NCBI GenBank assembly: GCA_041485905.1
Contig: JBGPKK010000182.1
Span: 1 to 9,303 of the forward strand
Origin: JAHFUI01 sp041485905
GTDB taxonomy: Bacteria; Acidobacteriota; Vicinamibacteria; Vicinamibacterales; CAVVIG01
Reading direction: 5' to 3'
DNA length: 9,303 bases
Of this stretch, positions 5,360 through 9,303 are shown one piece after another (the stretch's first letter is position 1; each line of letters opens with the position of its first letter). The translations under genes and the position numbers were made by a program. The notes beneath the pieces are model-generated. The model was not told the DNA's origin. It saw nothing but the letters and a program-made list of their open reading frames with translations, and did not search any database.

Positions 5360-6257
5360 TCGACGCTATCGTGTAGCGCAGCAGGATATCCTCGACGAAC
5401 TCCGCTGTGATGCGTCGATCGCCGGCGTCAAAGGTCAACGTCGTGATGGCGAGCGCACCTTCGCGGCGATCGGAGGCGGCGCTCGGTCTGCCAAACGCGC
5501 GCTCGGCTTCGGCGCGCGTCATGCCCTTTCGCGGCAGCACTTGTTCGCCAGGCGGCTCGACCGCGGGCCGGAGGGTCGTCTCGGTGGGCACGAAGCGGCC
5601 TCCTGAAAAGTCGACGTACTCGGCGAGCGCGGCCATCACTTCCTCGGGACGAATCCCGGAGGGCACGGCCTTGTCGTACCGCAGATTGAAGCGCGACCCG
5701 CCCTTCAACCGCTGCCCCGCGATGCGCTCTTTCTTGCGCTCCTCGGCCACGACCCGCTCGGCTTCGATCCGCCGGTTCTCGCGGTCGCGCCGGGCGCGCA
5801 AATCATCGAGCTCGTCCTCCATCTCTCGTTTCCGGCGCTTATCCGTTTCGTCTCTGATTTTCTTCTCGAGGTCTTTCTCGCGGCTGGTCTTCTCCTTGAG
5901 CGGCATGTTGACCGACGTGCTTGTGTCGTCGAAAAAGGTGCCGTAGCCGCCGCCGCTCAATTGAAACTCGATTAGATCCTTCTTGACCTTGATGACCGTG
6001 ACAGTGGCCGACGCGCCGGCCGGAATCGACGTCCCGTATCTCTTCAGGCGATCGCCGTACTCGCGGTAATCGATCGGCTGCCTGGAGTCGGCCTGCACAT
6101 CGACGCCGTCCGCGGTGCCAGGCATGTCGATCTTGAGGGTGACGCGCTTGCCTTCGAGCGTGCGGCGAAGCGCGTCTTCGCCTTGAGCCGCGGCGGGCGC
6201 AGCCAGCGCGAGGATGCCGCAGAGGATCACCGTCGGTCGCGCGAATGAAGTGGGCAT
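5355..6257 (-). CDS. Secreted coiled-coil protein with BamE-like C-terminus (function unknown)
   Basis: A 300-residue exported protein that I cannot assign to a named family. Signal peptide 1-24 (core VILCGILALAA, cleavage after PAAA). Residues 25-118 look beta-rich. Residues 119-184 are dense in Glu, Lys, Arg and Asp with heptad-like spacing (SREKDLEKKIRDETDK and onward), a clear charged coiled coil. The C-terminal 60 residues (LPRKGMTRAEAERAFGRP, then alternating strands) resemble the BamE/SmpA-type fold, where a 'GMT...V...G.P' helix precedes a small sheet; this is pattern-level inference. The same frame stays open upstream of 6257, but that part overlaps the HbpS-like gene and is low-complexity Arg-rich sequence, so it is not coding. 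The ATG at 6257 lies 5 bases after the HbpS-like stop, which suggests coupled translation. Confidence 0.75.
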   Translation of the reverse strand: MPTSFARPTVILCGILALAAPAAAQGEDALRRTLEGKRVTLKIDMPGTADGVDVQADSRQPIDYREYGDRLKRYGTSIPAGASATVTVIKVKKDLIEFQLSGGGYGTFFDDTSTSVNMPLKEKTSREKDLEKKIRDETDKRRKREMEDELDDLRARRDRENRRIEAERVVAEERKKERIAGQRLKGGSRFNLRYDKAVPSGIRPEEVMAALAEYVDFSGGRFVPTETTLRPAVEPPGEQVLPRKGMTRAEAERAFGRPSAASDRREGALAITTLTFDAGDRRITAEFVEDILLRYTIASR

Positions 6258-6262
6258 CGTCG

Positions 6263-6748
6263 TTACTTCACCGCACCGGCGCCGGCGTTGGCGCACTGGC
6301 CGTCCTGATCGCTCGAGCCGCCGGAGAGGCCGACGGCGCCGACGATCTTGCCGTCCATCAGCAGCGGCACGCCGCCGTCCACGGGCACCGCGCCCTGGAG
6401 CGCGAGCAGGCGCAGACCGACGCCGCCGGCGGCCAGCACGTCCTGCAGCGCCTTGGTCGGCCGCTTGAAGCGCGCGGCCGACCGGGCCTTGTCGATGGCG
6501 ATGTTGACGCTTGCGGCCTGCGTCCCGTCCAGCTTTTCGAAATAGACGAGTTCGCCAGAGGGATCGACGACCGCCGCGGCCATGTTCCAGTTGTTCTTGC
6601 GCGCCTCGGCCAGCGCGGCGGCAGCGACCTTCTTCGCGTTCTCGCCGTTGATCGGCGCGCCGTACGGGTTCGGCAACTGGGCGAACACCGTCGCACCGCA
6701 CAGCACGAGCGCGAGGGCGCCGACAGTCTTCAGGATCGATCGAACCAT
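6263..6748 (-). CDS. HbpS/GlcG-like (DUF336) exported protein
   Basis: A 161-residue protein of the GlcG/HbpS family (DUF336). Some family members bind haem or corrinoids or act in sensing, and others have unknown roles. Signal peptide 1-23 (MVRSILK n-region, cleavage after TVFA). Family blocks: ALAEARKNNWNMAAAVVDPSG (45-65), the DKARSAARFKRPT stretch (86-98), VPVDGGVPLLMDGKIVGAVGLSGG (121-144) and SDQDGQCANAG at the C-terminus. The length is usual for the family. Start: ATG with GGGGGA 6 bases upstream; a GTAG-headed hairpin sits about 15 bases before the start codon. It heads a probable three-gene unit with the coiled-coil and cytochrome genes, possibly fed by read-through from paralogue C 89 bases upstream. 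Confidence 0.87.
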   Translation of the reverse strand: MVRSILKTVGALALVLCGATVFAQLPNPYGAPINGENAKKVAAAALAEARKNNWNMAAAVVDPSGELVYFEKLDGTQAASVNIAIDKARSAARFKRPTKALQDVLAAGGVGLRLLALQGAVPVDGGVPLLMDGKIVGAVGLSGGSSDQDGQCANAGAGAVK

Positions 6749-6762
6749 GTTGATCCCCCACG

Positions 6763-6785
6763 GTCCGGCTGAAGCCGGACACTAC
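6763..6785 (-). repeat. REP-like hairpin with GTAG head, upstream of the HbpS-like gene
   Basis: On the minus strand GTAG (6782-6785), one T, then a perfect 7-bp stem GTCCGGC / GCCGGAC with loop TTCA (6763-6780). Same head as the hairpin at 15-40, with a different stem. It lies only ~15 bases before the HbpS-like start codon, next to the ribosome binding site. Confidence 0.6.
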
Positions 6786-6790
6786 GTACG

Positions 6791-6830
6791 AACTAACTCT
6801 TGACTTTCCAACTTCTGACTTCTAACTTCC
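6791..6830. repeat. Period-7 repeat tract downstream of paralogue C
   Basis: On the minus strand the sequence runs GAAGTTA, GAAGTCA, GAAGTTG, then GAAAGTCAA and GAGTTAG: degenerate 7-base units on the theme GAAGTYN. It begins right after the stop-codon hairpin of paralogue C. Confidence 0.65.
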
Positions 6831-6837
6831 GCGTGCG

Positions 6838-7965
6838 TTAGCGCGCGGGAGGCGGCGCGCCTTCGCCAGCCGCGGTCCCCGCGCCACCGCCGCGGCCGTT
6901 GGGGTTGTTCCCCTGCACCGGCTTGCGCGCGCGAATGATTCCCTTCTTCGCATCCTCGTCGAGCGCCTTGTCTTCAACGCGCTCCGCGCTGAGGACGTTT
7001 CTCAGCATGTAATTCCCTTCGTGGCAGTCGTACGGGAGGAGTTGAAAGCCCGCCGGCGAAATCAGCGGGAGCTGGAACGTGAACGGACGCGTGTACGTCT
7101 TCGGATCGTCGACGCGGATCTCGTATTTCAGCTCGTCGGCGGCGGTCCGCGTGAAGCGCTCCGTGATCACCATGTCGGCGCTGTGGCGCAGTCCGTTTCC
7201 GTTGGCCCCGATGCTGGTCTGGTCGGTGAGGTTGGTCGTCTCGACGACAAGCGTGTTCCCTTCCCAGCGGCCGCGCGCGTCGCCCAGATACTGCCGGATC
7301 TTGGAGCTGATGTGCGGCCGGCCGTCGAGCGGAATCACCCGCGTGTCGTGGACCATCTCGTAGCTGATGGCGACTTCGTTCGGCGTCTGCACGATGCGAT
7401 TGCCGTTGCCGTACACCACCGGCAGCACCGAACCGACAATGCCGCGCGTGATGCAGCGATCGTAGAGCGTGAAGTCCGACTGGCTGTCGAAGGGCCCCGC
7501 CCCGAACGTGCCACGATCGCGCGGCGCTCTCCGGGCCTCGGCCTGCGGCGTCAGCGGCGGCATCTTGCCGTCGCCGTCGACGATGAGCGACGTCTGGCGC
7601 GACGACTTCACGAGCCACGCGTTGTCGTTCCTGAAGGAGCCGACGGCATTCTCCGCGCGGGTGCGCGTCTGCTCGTCCCGCTTCACCTTGGCGGTAAATT
7701 CTTCGTCGGTCAGTTCCACCCGGCCCGCGAACGTATCCGGGCGCTCCCTCGGAATACCAATCGCGCCGTCGCTCGTCCACGTGCCGGAAATGTCAGGTTG
7801 CCCCCACGGCGTTTTGGGCTGCGTCCAGGGTTTTGCCGCCGGCGCCTTCGCGGCAGGCGCCTTGGCGGAGGCCGCCTGGGTCTGCCCTGCGACCGGCACC
7901 GTCAGAGCCATGACCGCGATCACCGCCGCCAGCACGCCGCCTGAAGCCAGCCATCGCTTACCCAT
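6838..7965 (-). CDS. Secreted GRWEG-family protein, paralogue C (function unknown)
   Basis: A 375-residue exported protein, longer member of the family also represented by A and B. Signal peptide 1-27 (cleavage near VAGQ), then an Ala/Lys/Pro linker with KAPAAK repeats (28-48). Blocks: WGQPDISGTWTSDGAIGIP (54-72), SLIVDGDGKMPPLTPQAE (126-143), Cys171 in YDRCITRGIVGSVLP, HDTRVIPLDGRPH (206-218), GDARGRWEGNTLVVE (228-242), RHSADMVITERFTRT (260-274), VDDPKTYTRPF (285-295) and Cys314 in DCHEG. The C-terminal ~25 residues are Gly/Ala/Pro-rich. It is closely similar to D along its whole length, so the two are a tandem duplication. Start: ATG with GGAGG 4 bases upstream. The gap to D is only 52 bases, so the pair is probably co-transcribed. 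Confidence 0.82.
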   Translation of the reverse strand: MGKRWLASGGVLAAVIAVMALTVPVAGQTQAASAKAPAAKAPAAKPWTQPKTPWGQPDISGTWTSDGAIGIPRERPDTFAGRVELTDEEFTAKVKRDEQTRTRAENAVGSFRNDNAWLVKSSRQTSLIVDGDGKMPPLTPQAEARRAPRDRGTFGAGPFDSQSDFTLYDRCITRGIVGSVLPVVYGNGNRIVQTPNEVAISYEMVHDTRVIPLDGRPHISSKIRQYLGDARGRWEGNTLVVETTNLTDQTSIGANGNGLRHSADMVITERFTRTAADELKYEIRVDDPKTYTRPFTFQLPLISPAGFQLLPYDCHEGNYMLRNVLSAERVEDKALDEDAKKGIIRARKPVQGNNPNGRGGGAGTAAGEGAPPPAR

Positions 7966-7978
7966 GTGACCTCCAACC

Positions 7979-8010
7979 TTCTAAGTTCGAAGTTCAAAGT
8001 TCAAAGTTCC
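7979..8010. repeat. Period-7 repeat tract downstream of paralogue D
   Basis: On the minus strand four clean 7-base units GAACTTT, GAACTTT, GAACTTC, GAACTTA, then GAA. It occupies most of the gap between paralogues D and C. The position after the stop codon matches the tract after paralogue C, but the unit differs (GAACTTN instead of GAAGTYN). Confidence 0.75.
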
Positions 8011-8026
8011 GCGCGCGTTAGCGCGC
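8011..8026. other. GC hairpin spanning the stop codon of paralogue D
   Basis: A perfect 6-bp stem GCGCGC / GCGCGC with loop GTTA; the loop contains the TAA stop of D (8018-8020 on the minus strand). Paralogue C has the same structure at 6831-6846 with one mismatch. It could be a weak terminator or a retained duplication scar; no U-tract follows. Confidence 0.5.
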
Positions 8027-9133
8027 GGGAGGCGGCCCGTTTTCCCCGGCTGCGGTCCCCGCGCCCGCGGCAGGCCCGTTGACGTTGAACTGCACCGCCT
8101 GGCGCGCCCGGAAGACGCCGTTCCTGGCATCTTCGGCGAGCGCTCGATCTTCCGCGCGCTCACCGGCCAGCACGTTGCGCAGCATGTAGTTGCCTTCGTG
8201 GCAATCGTAGGGGAGCAACTGGAACCCCGGCGGCGAGATCAGCGGGACCTTGATGGTGAATGGTCGCGTGTAGGTCCTCGGATCGTCGATGTTCATCTCG
8301 TACATCAGCGTATCGTCGGCGGCCCGTGTGAAGCGCTCGACGATCTTCATGTCGGCGCTGTGACGCAGGCCGTTGCCGTTGAGGCCGATGCTGGTCTGGT
8401 CGGTCAGGTTCGTGGTCTCGACGACGAGCGTGTTGCCTTCCCAATGACCGCGCGAATCGCCCAGGTACTGACGGATTTTCGATCCGATGTGCGGCCGGCC
8501 GTCGAGCGGGATGACCCGTGTGTCGTGAACCATCTCGTAGCTGATGACGACCTCATTGGGCGTCTGCAGGATCCGGTTGCCGTTGCCGTAGACCACCGGC
8601 AGCACCGATCCCACGATGCCTCGCGTGATGCAGCGGTCGTAGTTCGTGAAATCCAGCGGGCTTTCGAACGGCCCGGCGCCGAAGGTGCCGCGATCGCGCG
8701 ACGCCCTCCGGGTCTCGGCCTGCGGCGTGAGCGGCGGCATCTTGCCGTCGCCGTCCACGATCAACGACGTCTGGTTGAACGACTTCTTGAGCCAGGCGTT
8801 GTCGTCGCAGAATGCGCCGCAGCGATCGTCCGAACGCTTGCGCGTCTGCTCGTCGCGCTTCAGCTTGTCTGCGAATTCGGCCTCGGTCAGTTCCACGCGC
8901 CCGGCGAACTGATCGGGCCGCGCCAGCGGAATGCCGATCGCGCCATCGCTCGTCCAGGTGCCGGAGATGTCCGGGTGGCCCCATGGCATTCTTGGCGCCG
9001 TCCACCCCGCCTTGGCCGCCGCCTTTACGGCAGGCGCCTTCGCGGGGGCAGACGAGGTCTGTGCGGCGAGCGGGCCTGCCGCGAACGCCACGACGGCGAG
9101 CACACCTGCAGAAGCCAACAATCGCTTGCGCAT
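8018..9133 (-). CDS. Secreted GRWEG-family protein, paralogue D (function unknown)
   Basis: A 371-residue exported protein, tandem partner of C. Signal peptide 1-24 (cleavage after PLAA), Ala/Lys linker (28-42), then WGHPDISGTWTSDGAIGIP (51-69), SLIVDGDGKMPPLTPQAE (123-140), Cys168 in YDRCITRGIVGSVLP, HDTRVIPLDGRPH (203-215), GDSRGHWEGNTLVVE (225-239; here His replaces the Arg of GRWEG), IDDPRTYTRPF (282-292) and Cys311 in DCHEG. The tail is Gly/Ala/Pro-rich as in C. It has two extra Cys, 105 and 109 (RCGAFCDD), where C has none. Start: ATG with AGGAGG 5 bases upstream, a strong site. It follows a DUF6152 gene by 29 bases, repeating the gene order of the plus-strand operon. Confidence 0.82.
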   Translation of the reverse strand: MRKRLLASAGVLAVVAFAAGPLAAQTSSAPAKAPAVKAAAKAGWTAPRMPWGHPDISGTWTSDGAIGIPLARPDQFAGRVELTEAEFADKLKRDEQTRKRSDDRCGAFCDDNAWLKKSFNQTSLIVDGDGKMPPLTPQAETRRASRDRGTFGAGPFESPLDFTNYDRCITRGIVGSVLPVVYGNGNRILQTPNEVVISYEMVHDTRVIPLDGRPHIGSKIRQYLGDSRGHWEGNTLVVETTNLTDQTSIGLNGNGLRHSADMKIVERFTRAADDTLMYEMNIDDPRTYTRPFTIKVPLISPPGFQLLPYDCHEGNYMLRNVLAGERAEDRALAEDARNGVFRARQAVQFNVNGPAAGAGTAAGENGPPPAR

Positions 9134-9138
9134 CTAAT

Positions 9139-9144
9139 CCTCCT
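9139..9144 (-). promoter_or_regulatory. Strong ribosome binding site of paralogue D
   Basis: AGGAGG on the minus strand, 5 bases before the ATG at 9133. It is the strongest such site in the window. Confidence 0.75.
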
Positions 9145-9162
9145 CAGTGCCCGGTTTTTCTC

Positions 9163-9303
9163 CTATTCTTTTCTCTCGTCCGGGGCGCCGGTGCCCGACG
9201 ATCCCACAAACAGCTTCTTGCCGTCCTGATACGTGATGTCGCGACCGTTGGCGCGCATCGCCCCGTCCTTGGCCTGGTAGCCTTCGACGGTGATAATCGT
9301 GCC
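9163..9303 (-). CDS. DUF6152 family protein, C-terminal part (cut by window edge)
   Basis: The last 46 codons of a gene that enters from the right edge and ends with TAG at 9163-9165. The readable part contains ITVEGYQAKDG, then RANGRDITYQDGKKLFVG and a polar tail ending PDERKE. It aligns with the end of the complete DUF6152 protein at 1890-2273 (VTIEGYLAKDG ... NAHILTMPDGKVVQLG). The start, signal peptide and first ~80 residues lie outside the window. It is followed after 29 bases by paralogue D, so the pair is probably co-transcribed. The two His of the complete protein in this part (GSHAGNAH) are absent here (GAMRANGR), so they are not family-critical. Confidence 0.8.
   Translation of the reverse strand, partial: GTIITVEGYQAKDGAMRANGRDITYQDGKKLFVGSSGTGAPDERKE

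Noticed and set aside
6258..6782. Upstream extension of the coiled-coil gene frame (475-residue open frame starting at 6782)
   Set aside because: It overlaps the HbpS-like gene out of frame and is Arg-rich GC-driven sequence with no recognisable domain; the signal peptide at 6257 marks the true start.
6782..6815. Possible promoter before the HbpS-like gene (TTGGAA, 17 bases, TACGTA, minus strand)
   Set aside because: The -10 candidate matches only two consensus bases and overlaps the GTAG head and repeat tract; too weak to call.
8198..9229. 343-codon plus-strand open frame opposite paralogue D
   Set aside because: A near-identical shadow frame exists opposite paralogue C (7021-7944), explained by the two genes being similar. 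No ribosome binding site or signal is seen, and the product is Arg/Asp/Val-rich.

Overview
The window is GC-rich, tightly packed bacterial DNA. Nearly every gene encodes an exported protein with an N-terminal signal peptide. The gene content (several proteins of a 'GRWEG' secreted family, DUF6152 proteins, a type B carboxylesterase with a Gly/Ala/Gln-rich insert, a cytochrome c'-like protein, GTAG-headed palindromes and short-period hairpin repeats) suggests a soil-type Acidobacteriota genome, possibly Vicinamibacteria. That placement is inference from gene style; no rRNA or marker gene is present.

Layout. (1) Positions 1-1743, minus strand: an intact secreted type B carboxylesterase, with a REP-like hairpin just past its stop codon. 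(2) Positions 1744-1889: a divergent promoter region with a credible sigma70-type promoter on each strand. (3) Positions 1890-4714, plus strand: a probable operon of a DUF6152 protein, two secreted GRWEG-family paralogues (called A and B here) and a GNAT acetyltransferase. (4) Positions 4715-4813: a convergent gap filled by a long imperfect hairpin repeat. (5) Positions 4814-9303, minus strand: a second cluster. In transcription order it holds the C-terminal end of another DUF6152 gene (cut by the window edge), two closely similar tandem GRWEG-family genes (D then C), an HbpS/GlcG-like gene, a secreted coiled-coil protein, and a cytochrome c'-like gene.

The main biological signal is that the same module, one DUF6152 gene followed by two tandem GRWEG-family genes, occurs twice and points inward from both sides. 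The two copies are strongly diverged, so they are not a recent inverted duplication. All products look periplasmic or secreted. The second cluster also carries two proteins expected to bind haem or a similar cofactor, so a periplasmic redox or cofactor-handling role is possible but unproven. Predicted cleavage of DUF6152 would leave an N-terminal His-His, which raises the idea of a copper-binding histidine brace.

The second signal is repeats. The gaps, and in two cases the 5' ends of genes, hold at least three kinds: GTAG-headed REP-like hairpins, period-9 (GGACACGGA) hairpin elements present twice, and period-7 repeat clusters. Two GRWEG genes appear to take the start of their signal peptides from such repeats. 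No RNA gene, CRISPR array or transposase gene was found, and no gene-free stretch exceeds 300 bases.
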